From NCBI RefSeq assembly GCF_001544375.1, contig NZ_BCQJ01000002.1, forward strand, positions 186,001-250,000: DNA of 64,000 nucleotides. The letters run 5' to 3'. Every line of letters begins with the position of its first letter. The first letter of the stretch is position 1. Below the pieces are notes generated by a model. It was not told where the DNA came from. It ran no database searches and saw nothing but the letters and a program-made list of their open reading frames with translations. This DNA is from Enterococcus canis NBRC 100695. GTDB lineage: Bacteria; Bacillota; Bacilli; Lactobacillales; Enterococcaceae. Position numbers and translations under genes: made by a program. Of this stretch, positions 1 to 9,601 are shown piece after piece.

Positions 1-940
1 GCCAACCTTCAATTTGGTCAAAGTACGCATCGCCATGTAAAGCGGTTGGAAATGGTGTCGTCTCTAACAGCGTGATAAATTGTTGCAATAACCGCGTCAA
101 CTCGCTCTTATTGCCAACCAAAGCTTGGCTAACAATTGCAGCAGCTAAAAAATTCAGATAGTTGATGGGATTTAATGATGCCAGTTCAAATTGCATCGCT
201 AGTTGTTCCCCCCGCTGCACAGTTGCTTTGGTCTTCACAGGATCAGGTCCCAAAATCTGTAAGTAGTTCGTTAAAAAGCTCATCATAATTGCTAATTCTT
301 GGTAGATAGCACTTTGCATGACTGCCGTCGCCTTCACTGGATCTTGCTGCTGATAGGCCGCGGCAATTAGCGGTGCTGCCGGCATTTCAACTGGTGGCCA
401 CTCACCCAAAAGAGCTAAAACACGTTCATTTTCGCCAGTAATCAAACTAATATAGCCCAAAAGTTTTTCGGCCTCCGCTACAATGCGCGGATCTTGACTC
501 TGACGTATCACATGATCCAACAGTTGCTGGGCTTCTGATTGATAACCATTTTTTTCTTCATAAGGTAACTGATCCCCATGATTAAGTAAAAATAAACTCA
601 TCTGAATTAAAAAAGGATAGCATGAATAATAACGCTTCACTAAGTTACGAAATCGAACTAAGGTCTCAGCTGGCGCCTTCTTTACATCCCCTTGCAGCGA
701 ATGATAGATGCGCTGAATTTCATGTGTGGTTAGCTGCGGCTGATAGTTTAATAGCTCGTCAATCGTTTGATCAAAATAAGCCGCTAATAACGGTAATAAG
801 GTAATATCCGGATAAGATTGACCGTTCTCCCACTTGGAAACAGAGGCCTTTGTCACTCCCACAAAGTCCGCTAATTCCTGCTGCGTAATTTTTTTCTCTT
901 TACGTAAAAATGCTAAGGTTTCCCCAATATTTAGTAACAT
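1..940 (-). CDS. XRE-family transcriptional regulator, C-terminus cut by window edge
   Basis: Reading the minus strand from the ATG at 938-940 gives an uninterrupted frame of about 313 codons that runs off the left edge, so the C-terminus is missing. Residues 1-65 form a classic HTH_3 domain: TLAFLRKEKKITQQELADFV is followed by the recognition helix VTKASVSKWENG and PDITLLPLLAAYF. The rest is alpha-helical and looks like the TPR-type sensor half of larger Firmicutes XRE regulators (Rgg/PlcR-like architecture). This is inferred from its helical character, not from a motif. The start follows an AAGAGGTGAG ribosome binding site and a promoter at 960-988. It is probably a DNA-binding regulator, and its target and ligand cannot be read here. 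The downstream neighbour is outside the window. Confidence 0.85.
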   Translation of the reverse strand, partial: MLLNIGETLAFLRKEKKITQQELADFVGVTKASVSKWENGQSYPDITLLPLLAAYFDQTIDELLNYQPQLTTHEIQRIYHSLQGDVKKAPAETLVRFRNLVKRYYSCYPFLIQMSLFLLNHGDQLPYEEKNGYQSEAQQLLDHVIRQSQDPRIVAEAEKLLGYISLITGENERVLALLGEWPPVEMPAAPLIAAAYQQQDPVKATAVMQSAIYQELAIMMSFLTNYLQILGPDPVKTKATVQRGEQLAMQFELASLNPINYLNFLAAAIVSQALVGNKSELTRLLQQFITLLETTPFPTALHGDAYFDQIEGW

Positions 941-1269
941 GATCTCACCTCTTACATTTATTTTAACCCCATTGAGCGAGGGAAACAATGGAGCGGTTGT
1001 ATACTTACCGAACATTTAGTCAACCAACGCGATACTTGCGTATATTGTGCAACTATCAGCTTGCCATGGTAAAATAATAGAACTAGACGATTTATGAAAA
1101 GGGTCTTAGCTCAAAAACAACCCTGATTCTTGGCGGTATTTAGACTTTTTAGTCACCGTCAATGGGGACAGCTTGAATTGACAAGCGGACAACTAGCTAG
1201 TTCAACAGAAACATGTGAGTTAAAACGAAAAGATCGTGAGCAACAGACGCGCGGTGAAAGGCGGCTCTA
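941..1269. other. Intergenic stretch with no convincing gene
   Basis: Apart from the minus-strand promoter at 960-988 I see no gene with its own start and ribosome binding site. A 22-codon stretch without a start (about 1112-1180, plus strand) reads like protein (NNPDSWRYLDFLVTVNG) and then stops. It could be the remnant of a decayed gene, but it is too short to assign. Confidence 0.4.
960..988 (-). promoter_or_regulatory. Sigma-A promoter candidate for the XRE regulator
   Basis: On the minus strand TTGTTT (983-988) and TAAAAT (960-965) are separated by 17 bases. The start codon is about 20 bases downstream, so the leader would be very short. Confidence 0.45.
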
Positions 1270-1611
1270 ATGGAAGAACTATTTACAACTCTTAAACAAC
1301 TTATGGAAGACGAACTTGGCCAAGCCGGAACTCCTTATTCTGTGGGAAAATTTAGCGGCATTGGCTGGCTTTTCCCACCAGATGGTGATCCTTGGCTATC
1401 CCTTAAAGCCTATCCCAAAACTGTCAACATCTATCTTTTTCTTTTCTTCGATGGCAAACCCGTTGCCAGTCAATATACAGATGTATTCGGTAAAAGCAAC
1501 TTAGGCAAATCTTGTATCCGTATCCGGTCCCTAACCCCCGCTAAAGAAACTGCGTTACGGGAATTACTGCAAATCTCTAAAAGGAAATTTATTAAAAAAT
1601 ATGATTCATAG
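1270..1611 (+). CDS. Small DUF1801-like protein of unknown function
   Basis: A 113-residue cytoplasmic protein with no membrane segment. The start ATG follows GAAAGGCGG at a proper distance. The middle (WLSLKAYPKTVNIYLFLFFDGKPVAS) and the C-terminal GKSCIRIRSLTP...ALRELLQ resemble the small alpha/beta fold of DUF1801/YdhG-type proteins. The resemblance is by eye and weak. It stands alone between the XRE regulator and the arabinan cluster and ends in its own terminator. No catalytic motif is visible, so I propose no function. Confidence 0.6.
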   Translation: MEELFTTLKQLMEDELGQAGTPYSVGKFSGIGWLFPPDGDPWLSLKAYPKTVNIYLFLFFDGKPVASQYTDVFGKSNLGKSCIRIRSLTPAKETALRELLQISKRKFIKKYDS

Positions 1612-1628
1612 GATTTTACAAAAACTAA

Positions 1629-1676
1629 ATCGCCGCAACTCTACGCTTACTGTAGGGTTGCGGCGATTGTTTTATC
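1629..1676 (+). terminator. Rho-independent terminator
   Basis: Inverted repeat AATCGCCGCAAC / GTTGCGGCGATT, extended inward by CTAC/GTAG, followed by a T-rich run (GTTTTATCTTTT). It ends the gene at 1270-1611 and separates it from the convergent arabinan cluster. Confidence 0.85.
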
Positions 1677-1719
1677 TTTTAAATATTAAAATGTCGGATT
1701 TTCTTAGCTCGTACTCGAC

Positions 1720-2667
1720 TCAATCTGCGACTGGTTCACCAAAAATGGGGAAGCCTTCTTCATTCCATTTAAATTCTTGAACACGTGCATGGCGATCTGG
1801 ATTATTCAACGGATCCTCCATATCATTTTTCTTGGGTCTTGCATGATACACAATTAAATCTGTCTCGTTATCCTCTGCTTTAGTAAATGAGTTGTGTCCA
1901 GGACCGAACTGCTGATTCTCTTCAGAGCTTTGAAAAACGGGTACTTTACTTTTATGCCAAGAATAACCGTCTAATAAATCACTATCAGCTTCTGCCCACA
2001 ATAATCCCATACAATAGTTTTCATCTGTTGCACTAGCAGAGTAGGTAATAAAAACCTTGCCATTTCGTTCTATCACGGCTGGTCCTTCATTCACCCAAAA
2101 TCCGCGTTTTTCCCAATCATATTCTGGAATTGATAAAAGTACTTGCTTGTCTGTTAGCGTCCACGGATTCTCCATTTTAGATAAGTATAAATTAGAGTTT
2201 CCTGGTATAGCTGGATCAAGTTGTGCCCAGACATAGTACAACATGCCTTTATGTGTAAAAACAGTACCGTCTAAGCTAAAACTATCAAATTGTGTGTTGA
2301 CTTTTCCTTTTTCTGTCCAAATACCTTTAAATGGATCAGCTTCAGAATTTTCAAGGACAAACATGCGATGGTGATGATGCTGATCCCGAATTTCTTCATC
2401 ATCACTAGCAGCAAAATAGACGTACCATTTACCATTTAGAAAATGAATCTCCGGTGCCCAGATAAGACGACTCATTTCACCATATTCATGCGCTCGCCAA
2501 ATTATTTTTCGTTCTGCATTTTCTAAATCATTTAGATGGCGCGCACGGCGCAATTCAATTTCTTGATAGCCTGGAACGGACCCCATAAAATAATAGTAAC
2601 CATCTGTATGACGGAATATCCATGGATCAGCACGCTCAATCACAATTGGATTATTGTACAATGTCAT
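1720..2667 (-). CDS. GH43 alpha-L-arabinofuranosidase or arabinosidase, cytoplasmic
   Basis: A glycoside hydrolase family 43 five-bladed propeller enzyme of about 315 residues. The three expected acidic residues are visible in order: Asp14 in RADPW (general base), the Asp in SLDGTVF (pKa modulator) and the Glu in VNEGPAVI (general acid). WAPEIHF is also typical. There is no signal peptide, so it should act on imported arabino-oligosaccharides. I chose the ATG at 2665-2667, nine bases past the stop of the upstream GH51 gene, because the ribosome binding site AGAAGGG sits in the end of that gene. A start 13 codons upstream would give a 31-base overlap. It is the last gene of the cluster. Exact linkage preference (alpha-1,2, 1,3 or 1,5; arabinan or arabinoxylan) cannot be read. 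Confidence 0.9.
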   Translation of the reverse strand: MTLYNNPIVIERADPWIFRHTDGYYYFMGSVPGYQEIELRRARHLNDLENAERKIIWRAHEYGEMSRLIWAPEIHFLNGKWYVYFAASDDEEIRDQHHHHRMFVLENSEADPFKGIWTEKGKVNTQFDSFSLDGTVFTHKGMLYYVWAQLDPAIPGNSNLYLSKMENPWTLTDKQVLLSIPEYDWEKRGFWVNEGPAVIERNGKVFITYSASATDENYCMGLLWAEADSDLLDGYSWHKSKVPVFQSSEENQQFGPGHNSFTKAEDNETDLIVYHARPKKNDMEDPLNNPDRHARVQEFKWNEEGFPIFGEPVAD

Positions 2668-2675
2668 TAGTTTCT

Positions 2676-4196
2676 CTATCCCTTCTGTACACGAATCATA
2701 TTCCAAGAGTACGGCGCTAAATATGCGTGACAGCTAGTCAATTGCATTTCAATGCTATCGTAAATTTGTTTTGGAACAATTTGATTTGGTGTCTCTCTTG
2801 TATTTTTTGCTTGCAGATCTTGATGACTAATTTCAATATGTTCGATTACTTTCAATAATTCAAAATCAGTCTCTACTTGCATCACTTGTTTTTCTTCACT
2901 GCGGTTTACGCAGAAAATAACAATTTCGTCTGTTGATTCTGTAATGCAGGTATCCAAATAAGACACATTTTGCATCTTTTCCACATTATAGGTGGGACCT
3001 ACTACATTTTGCTGTAGTACGTGACCCTTAGCGTATTTCGATAAATGTTGCATTACATAGTAAGTAGGATTGACCCAAGACGCTCCATTAGCATCTGTCA
3101 AAATCAGTGGGATCGTATTAACTAGTAACGACTGACACGCTATTTTTACACGATCAGCATGTCGGAGAATAGATAATCCCAACGAACCAAACAAGAGCGT
3201 ATCTTCCATAGTAAAATAGCACCAGTCAACTGGACTTCCTATTTCAAAATCGTGATGTTCTTTTTGTGGTTGATTATGAACATTCCATTCGTCAAAGGCC
3301 AAATACATTGTTTTATCACTTCTAACATACCCTTTGACGTAATCACAGGTGGCGATTATTTCTTCGATTTGGCGATCAAAGCGATGCGATTTAGCTAAAT
3401 AAGTGGGAGTATCATCCCGTTCATTTTTAGGTGGTCTAGTTAGATCATCTTCATCATACTTGTCAATATAATTATGTAATGCTAAATAATCCACATTGTC
3501 ATAAGCTTGCTCTAGAGCGATGCGGTCCCATTCAGGGTAACTTTCCAAGCGCGGTGTTGAGCTTCCCACTAATACAGTTTCAATTGTATCATCAGTCCAC
3601 TTCATTACTTTAGCTGCTTCATTAGCTAGTCGCCCATATTCATAAGCTGACTTTGCCCCGATTTGCCACGGACCGTCCAATTCATTTCCTAAGCACCACA
3701 GCTTCACACTATGTGGCTCTTTCACTCCATGACTAATCCGCAAATCACTCCAATAAGTGCCACCTGGAAAATTACAATATTCAACAATATTACGAGCATC
3801 ATCAATTCCTTTCGTTCCTAAATTAATGGTCATGATAGGTTCTGCGTTGATTTCTTTCAACCATTCAAAAAATTCGTTTAATCCAAATGTATTTGGTTCG
3901 ATGCCACGCCAAGCAAGATCAATTTTTCGAGGTCTTTCGTCAGTTGATCCGATTGTATCCAGCCAGTTATAACCAGATGTGAAATTCCCGCCCGGATAAC
4001 GAATGACACCCAAATTTAGTGCTTGAACTTTTTCTAAGACATCCAACCGAAATCCGCGATTATCTGCCTGTGGGTGTCCAGGTTCAAAAATTCCGGTATA
4101 TACGACACTTCCCATATGTTCAACAAAAGAACCAAACAGTCGTGGACTAATATCTCCTTTAATAAAGTGCTTGCTTATCGTAATGTTTGTGTTCAT
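2676..4196 (-). CDS. abfA: GH51 alpha-L-arabinofuranosidase (second copy)
   Basis: A 506-residue retaining arabinofuranosidase of family 51, the usual family length. The catalytic acid/base Glu172 lies in GNELDGPWQ and the nucleophile Glu303 in FDEWN. FGSFVEHMG near the N-terminus and RYPGGNF (about 66-72) are family signatures. It removes terminal alpha-L-arabinofuranosyl units and has no secretion signal, so it acts in the cytoplasm. It lies between the YesL-like gene and GH43 in one operon. It is paralogous to, but clearly diverged from, the GH51 enzyme at 7918-9408, which suggests the two handle different oligosaccharide linkages or lengths. Confidence 0.95.
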   Translation of the reverse strand: MNTNITISKHFIKGDISPRLFGSFVEHMGSVVYTGIFEPGHPQADNRGFRLDVLEKVQALNLGVIRYPGGNFTSGYNWLDTIGSTDERPRKIDLAWRGIEPNTFGLNEFFEWLKEINAEPIMTINLGTKGIDDARNIVEYCNFPGGTYWSDLRISHGVKEPHSVKLWCLGNELDGPWQIGAKSAYEYGRLANEAAKVMKWTDDTIETVLVGSSTPRLESYPEWDRIALEQAYDNVDYLALHNYIDKYDEDDLTRPPKNERDDTPTYLAKSHRFDRQIEEIIATCDYVKGYVRSDKTMYLAFDEWNVHNQPQKEHHDFEIGSPVDWCYFTMEDTLLFGSLGLSILRHADRVKIACQSLLVNTIPLILTDANGASWVNPTYYVMQHLSKYAKGHVLQQNVVGPTYNVEKMQNVSYLDTCITESTDEIVIFCVNRSEEKQVMQVETDFELLKVIEHIEISHQDLQAKNTRETPNQIVPKQIYDSIEMQLTSCHAYLAPYSWNMIRVQKG

Positions 4197-4212
4197 TTAA
4201 TAGCCTCCAACT

Positions 4213-4782
4213 TTATTTCTGACGTGTTAACAAACTTATTAGTTTCCAGAATCCACCGGCAAATAAGAAAATGAATGGTGGAAAAATTGTAACTGAACAG
4301 AAGAAGACATATGTCAAAAATACTTTTAATAGATTTTGTGGCAAGAAACCAATAACCAAAATTGCAGTATTTTGAAGACTTTCAATTATAGACTGCTGTG
4401 ATATGTGCACTAATTCTGGTATTAGGCATAGAAAAAACATCGCCACGATTACACCGGATACAATGAATGCAACCAAAAGTGGCAGGGGTAGCAATTCCAT
4501 TTGTTGCATTGCTGACTCCAATGCTGCAAAAATAGCAATAAAAGTTAAACTAATTGGCAAAGTTATCAAGAGACGATGCTTGAAACCTACCCAAAAGGTT
4601 TTAAGTACGCTACCCGTACCCGTAATACGCCATTCATTAATGGTATAGTACGCAGCCTTACTTGAAGCTACTACTGTGACTAATGGCAAACTGCAGAGTA
4701 CCCACAAAATACCTAATAAAATGTAATCTGAAATTGTTATCAAATTAGCATACCAACGTGATTGAACTAATTTCATCATCAT
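4213..4782 (-). CDS. YesL-like DUF624 membrane protein
   Basis: A 189-residue membrane protein with about five hydrophobic segments. The N-terminal pattern (ITISDYILLGILWVLCSLPLVTV, then AAYYTINEWR) is characteristic of DUF624/YesL proteins, which are repeatedly found beside sugar ABC transporters in Firmicutes. The biochemical role of the family is unknown to me, and a helper role in transport is only inferred from context. It starts right after the permease stop codon at 4783, with three consecutive ATG codons behind GAAGGA. Confidence 0.8.
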   Translation of the reverse strand: MMMKLVQSRWYANLITISDYILLGILWVLCSLPLVTVVASSKAAYYTINEWRITGTGSVLKTFWVGFKHRLLITLPISLTFIAIFAALESAMQQMELLPLPLLVAFIVSGVIVAMFFLCLIPELVHISQQSIIESLQNTAILVIGFLPQNLLKVFLTYVFFCSVTIFPPFIFLFAGGFWKLISLLTRQK

Positions 4783-5643
4783 CTATTCCTTCATTCCTGA
4801 CATTGCTGTACTTTGAATAAAATATTTTTGTGCAAACATATAAATGATCAACAATGGCAACATGGAAATAACTGTTCCCGCCATTACTGGCCCATAAAAA
4901 GAAATATTTTGTCCTGTAAAGAGGGCCAATCCAGCAGGCAGCGTTCTCATTTTTGAACTACTAGTTAGAATCAATGGATATAATAGATCATTCCAGTTGT
5001 TCATCAATGTGAAGATTGCTAGTGAAAGCATAGTTGGCTTACTCAACGGCAAAATAATTTTCAAGAAAATCTTAAATTCACTCAGACCGTCTATTCTAGC
5101 AGCTTCTTCTAAATCTCGAGGCAAAGTAACAAAGAAAGAACGCATCATAAAGATACCAAAACCGGTTGTCATTCTAGGAATAATCAAACCAGGATAAGTA
5201 TCCAGTAAACCCATTAGATTGATCTCGATAAATAAAGGAATCATGAATACTTGAAATGGAATCATCATCGTTAGTAAAACAAAGTAGAAAAATCCAGATT
5301 TCCCTTTAAAATCCATTCGTGCTAAGGCATAGCCAGCCAAAGAATCAAAAAATACAGATGTGACCATAACACCACCAGCAAATATAACGGTATTCTTGAT
5401 ATAGTCTAACAATGGAATTGTTGACCAGACCTTTAAATAATTTTCAAGCGTATACTTATCTGCAAAAATTTTGGGTGGGTAAGAAATAATATCTTTTTCA
5501 TACTTAAATGAAGAAATCAGTAACCAAATAAAGGGGAAGGCAATTAATAGCAAGACTAAAATCAAGGCGATTTTTCGAACAATACTTTTCCCGCTAACTG
5601 GATTTTTTTTGGTCATTTTTGCAGCTTCTAGTTTGTATTCCAT
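4783..5643 (-). CDS. Arabino-oligosaccharide ABC transporter permease (AraQ/MalG type)
   Basis: A 286-residue inner component of a CUT1 sugar importer with six predicted membrane helices. The cytoplasmic EAA loop, which contacts the ATPase, reads EEAARIDGLSEFKIFLKIILPLSKP. The ribosome binding site AGGAGG precedes the ATG at 5641-5643. It pairs with the permease at 5654-6562 and the lipoprotein at 6629-7900. No ATPase is encoded in the cluster, as in B. subtilis AraNPQ, which borrows MsmX. A shared MsmX-type ATPase elsewhere in the genome is therefore expected. The substrate is inferred from the flanking arabinofuranosidases. Confidence 0.92.
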   Translation of the reverse strand: MEYKLEAAKMTKKNPVSGKSIVRKIALILVLLLIAFPFIWLLISSFKYEKDIISYPPKIFADKYTLENYLKVWSTIPLLDYIKNTVIFAGGVMVTSVFFDSLAGYALARMDFKGKSGFFYFVLLTMMIPFQVFMIPLFIEINLMGLLDTYPGLIIPRMTTGFGIFMMRSFFVTLPRDLEEAARIDGLSEFKIFLKIILPLSKPTMLSLAIFTLMNNWNDLLYPLILTSSSKMRTLPAGLALFTGQNISFYGPVMAGTVISMLPLLIIYMFAQKYFIQSTAMSGMKE

Positions 5644-5653
5644 GTCCTTCCTC

Positions 5654-6562
5654 CTATTTCATTTGCTTTTCTTTATGTGACATGTAAAGGTTTGCCGTAA
5701 CAGCTAAAATCGCAATGATTACAAAAAGTACACTGGAGAGAGCTGATGCATAACCTAATTCGTATGGAGCAGTGAATCCTCGACTATAAATATATTGGAC
5801 TGCAGTTTCCGTTTTGAATTGCGGTCCTCCGCCTGTTGCTACGTATACCTGGTCAAATACTTGCATTGAGCCAATCAAATTGGTCAAAATACAAAAACCT
5901 AATGAAGGGACAATTTGTGGTAGTGTAATATTGAAAAATTGTTGTCGTGTCGTTGCACCGTCCATTGCTGCTGATTCATAAAGCGAAGGTGAAATCCCTT
6001 GTATCGCAGTAAGTAAAATGGTCATCGTAACTCCGAAATTCTTCCAAACAGTCATAAACGCAACTGTTGGCATCGCCAAAGTTGGATCGCGGAAAAACTG
6101 AGGAATGGGCAAGCCCGCTTGAGAAAATAGATATGGTATTGCCCCAATATTTGGATCCAATAGCATCGAGAAAATAATGGCAATCGATGTTAAGGAGCAG
6201 ATAACTGGAATATAGAATGTAGACCGACAAAATTTATTGAACCGATTATCTTTTGACAACAGGACTGCAAATAACAATCCAACAATAATTTGAGCAGGTG
6301 TTTCTAACAGCGTAAAGTACAAAGTATGTAGAACTGCATTGACTGCCCGTTCATCTTGGAATATCCTCTGAAAATTTTCTAACCCTACAAAGTCTTTTGC
6401 TGTAAAGAAAATATTCATGTTAGTAAAACTAAGTCCAAATGTGCCAATCAGAGGAACCACTGTAAAGACCAATAATACTAAAAAAGACGGTAGCAAGAAT
6501 AGATAAGCCGCATGATTTGGTTTATTCCAATAAGCAGCAATTGAACTATTTTTGTTTTTCAC
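5654..6562 (-). CDS. Arabino-oligosaccharide ABC transporter permease (AraP/MalF type)
   Basis: A CUT1 permease of 302 residues with six membrane helices. The EAA loop reads YESAAMDGATTRQQFFNITLPQIVPS. I place the start at the GTG of 6560-6562 because the ribosome binding site GAGG then lies eight bases upstream. The in-frame GTG at 6569-6571 directly abuts it. It forms the membrane channel with the MalG-type partner downstream. A hairpin without a T-run separates it from the binding-protein gene and may set the ratio of the products. Confidence 0.9.
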   Translation of the reverse strand: MKNKNSSIAAYWNKPNHAAYLFLLPSFLVLLVFTVVPLIGTFGLSFTNMNIFFTAKDFVGLENFQRIFQDERAVNAVLHTLYFTLLETPAQIIVGLLFAVLLSKDNRFNKFCRSTFYIPVICSLTSIAIIFSMLLDPNIGAIPYLFSQAGLPIPQFFRDPTLAMPTVAFMTVWKNFGVTMTILLTAIQGISPSLYESAAMDGATTRQQFFNITLPQIVPSLGFCILTNLIGSMQVFDQVYVATGGGPQFKTETAVQYIYSRGFTAPYELGYASALSSVLFVIIAILAVTANLYMSHKEKQMK

Positions 6563-6587
6563 TTTTTTCACCTCTGTTATATAGTGA

Positions 6588-6625
6588 TTTGAGCTAGGAG
6601 AAGTCGATCCTCATCCTAGCTCAAA
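6588..6625 (-). promoter_or_regulatory. Intercistronic hairpin between binding protein and permease genes
   Basis: Perfect 12-bp inverted repeat TTTGAGCTAGGA / TCCTAGCTCAAA with a 14-base loop and no T-run. Such hairpins commonly stabilise the upstream lipoprotein mRNA or reduce read-through to the permeases. Confidence 0.65.
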
Positions 6626-6628
6626 TAG

Positions 6629-7900
6629 TTAGTTTGCTAAAAGATCATTAATTTGCTTATCAGCGTCATTCATCAATTTTTCGGCATCTTCACCAGCCAG
6701 CAACTTTTCAATCAGTGGATTGATAATATCGTTATTGATTGTTGGTAATTGATCAAATCCTGGTAAAAATGGTTTAGCAAATTCCATTTGTTTTGATAGC
6801 TCAGTCACAATTGGATCATTTTTAACTTCTTCATCTTCGCCAACAGAGTTTAGATAAGCAGGAAAACCGTTCCGCATACTCCACTCTTTACCAATATCCG
6901 CAGTATTCCAATATTTTAGAAATTCATAAATTGCTTCCTTCTTATCTTCACTAGTACTTGCTGGAATCGCATATCCTACGCCATCCAAAATAGCTGTTTT
7001 TTCGCCTGAACCTTGTGGAATCGTAGTGACACCATAATTGATTTCATTTGCTTTCAAACCATTGTTTAACCAAGGTCCATTTAATTCGATTGCTAGTTGC
7101 CCAGCATTCATGACATTGTCCATTTCAGCACCGGAGATTGACTCAGGCCCCGTTTTATCTACATGTATCATTTTTTGAATTGCTTGCAATGTCTTCAGAT
7201 TTTCTGGTGATGCAAACTCAGATTTTGTATAATCATCGCTGATGACTTTCCCACCATTCGCTAAGATCCAGTTATAAAGAGGCGCCGTACCATCTTTATT
7301 GAAAATGAAACCATGAACATTCTTAGAAGCATCTGTCAATTTTGGTGCCATTTCAGTTAATTGTTCCCAAGTTGTCGGAGGAGTATTTTCATCTAACCCA
7401 GCGGCCTTGAATAAGTCTTTATTCCAGTACATATACATTCCTTGAACTTGCATTGGTACGTAATATTGCTTGCCGTCTACGACTCCTAGATCAACAGCTG
7501 AACTGGCAAAATCATTTTTATCAACCCCGTCATAGGACCAAAAATCATCAATTGGTTGTACAGCTCCATTTTTAACGTATTGTGCAAAATCAGAATAATT
7601 TAGTGCAACAAAATCCGGTGCCGTTTTAGAGGAAATTGCTGGTGGCAGTTTCTCATTCAGATTTGACCACATCATAATATCCATTTCAATTTTGATATTT
7701 TTGTCATTTTCATCATTAAATCGGTTTACGATCTCTTGTAGAATTTCTCCATCAGAAGCTGTAAATCCGTTCCAAAAAGTCAATGTGGTTGTTCCATCTT
7801 TATCCGTTCCTGAGCCACTATTTCCACCACCGCATGCAGTTAATGACAACATTCCCAAAGCAAGAGCCGCCGTTCCAACAAGTAATTTTTTCAATTTCAT
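6629..7900 (-). CDS. Sugar ABC transporter substrate-binding lipoprotein
   Basis: A 423-residue extracellular solute-binding protein (family 1, AraN/MalE type). The N-terminus is a lipoprotein signal: MKLKK, a hydrophobic core and the lipobox LTAC with Cys23 followed by a Gly/Ser-rich linker. I chose the ATG at 7898-7900, which has GGGGAG upstream. The frame extends 15 codons further but would then bury the signal peptide and overlap the upstream GH51 gene. It should deliver arabino-oligosaccharides to the two permeases downstream. The ligand is inferred from the operon, not from sequence. Confidence 0.93.
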   Translation of the reverse strand: MKLKKLLVGTAALALGMLSLTACGGGNSGSGTDKDGTTTLTFWNGFTASDGEILQEIVNRFNDENDKNIKIEMDIMMWSNLNEKLPPAISSKTAPDFVALNYSDFAQYVKNGAVQPIDDFWSYDGVDKNDFASSAVDLGVVDGKQYYVPMQVQGMYMYWNKDLFKAAGLDENTPPTTWEQLTEMAPKLTDASKNVHGFIFNKDGTAPLYNWILANGGKVISDDYTKSEFASPENLKTLQAIQKMIHVDKTGPESISGAEMDNVMNAGQLAIELNGPWLNNGLKANEINYGVTTIPQGSGEKTAILDGVGYAIPASTSEDKKEAIYEFLKYWNTADIGKEWSMRNGFPAYLNSVGEDEEVKNDPIVTELSKQMEFAKPFLPGFDQLPTINNDIINPLIEKLLAGEDAEKLMNDADKQINDLLAN

Positions 7901-7917
7901 GAGATTCTCCCCTTTTC

Positions 7918-9408
<1,491 letters not shown>

Positions 9409-9434
9409 TTACTCCTCCTTTAACTTACAAGCAA

Positions 9435-9463
9435 ATATTAACAGACATAGAAAACGCTGTCAA
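9435..9463 (-). promoter_or_regulatory. Promoter of the arabinan operon
   Basis: On the minus strand TTGACA (9458-9463), 17-base spacer, TAATAT (9435-9440). This is a near-perfect sigma-A promoter about 27 bases upstream of the first GH51 start codon. Confidence 0.85.
9449..9462 (-). promoter_or_regulatory. cre site overlapping the arabinan promoter
   Basis: TGACAGCGTTTTCT on the minus strand matches the catabolite-responsive consensus TGWNANCGNTNNCW at every position. It covers most of the -35 box and the first part of the spacer. CcpA binding here should block RNA polymerase when a preferred sugar is present. Confidence 0.75.
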
Positions 9464-9509
9464 CAATATATTTATTAATTATAATTATCTATATAAAAGT
9501 AAATAAACA

Positions 9510-9573
9510 TTTATATTAATATAAGCTGATAATATATTATATATTTTACATTAATTAATGTTTATGTTAATAT
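9510..9573. promoter_or_regulatory. Candidate operators in the divergent arabinan control region
   Basis: Two perfect 14-base palindromes occur: TTATATTAATATAA (9511-9524) and ACATTAATTAATGT (9548-9561). In addition TTTATRTTAATAT is directly repeated at 9510-9522 and 9561-9573, 51 bases apart, about five helix turns. The second palindrome overlaps the -35 box of the ArsR-type gene. These are the best candidates for its binding sites, although the region is very AT-rich and chance palindromes are possible. Confidence 0.5.
9545..9573 (+). promoter_or_regulatory. Promoter of the ArsR-type regulator
   Basis: TTTACA (9545-9550), 17-base spacer, TAATAT (9568-9573) with an extended -10 TG two bases upstream. 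The palindrome at 9548-9561 overlaps it, consistent with autoregulation. Confidence 0.75.
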
Positions 9574-9601
9574 TTAGTAGAAGAATAAGGAGGGGAGTTT
9601 A

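Noticed and set aside
2668-2706. Longer start for the GH43 gene
   Set aside because: It would overlap the GH51 gene by 31 bases. The ATG at 2665-2667 has a ribosome binding site and fits the family length.
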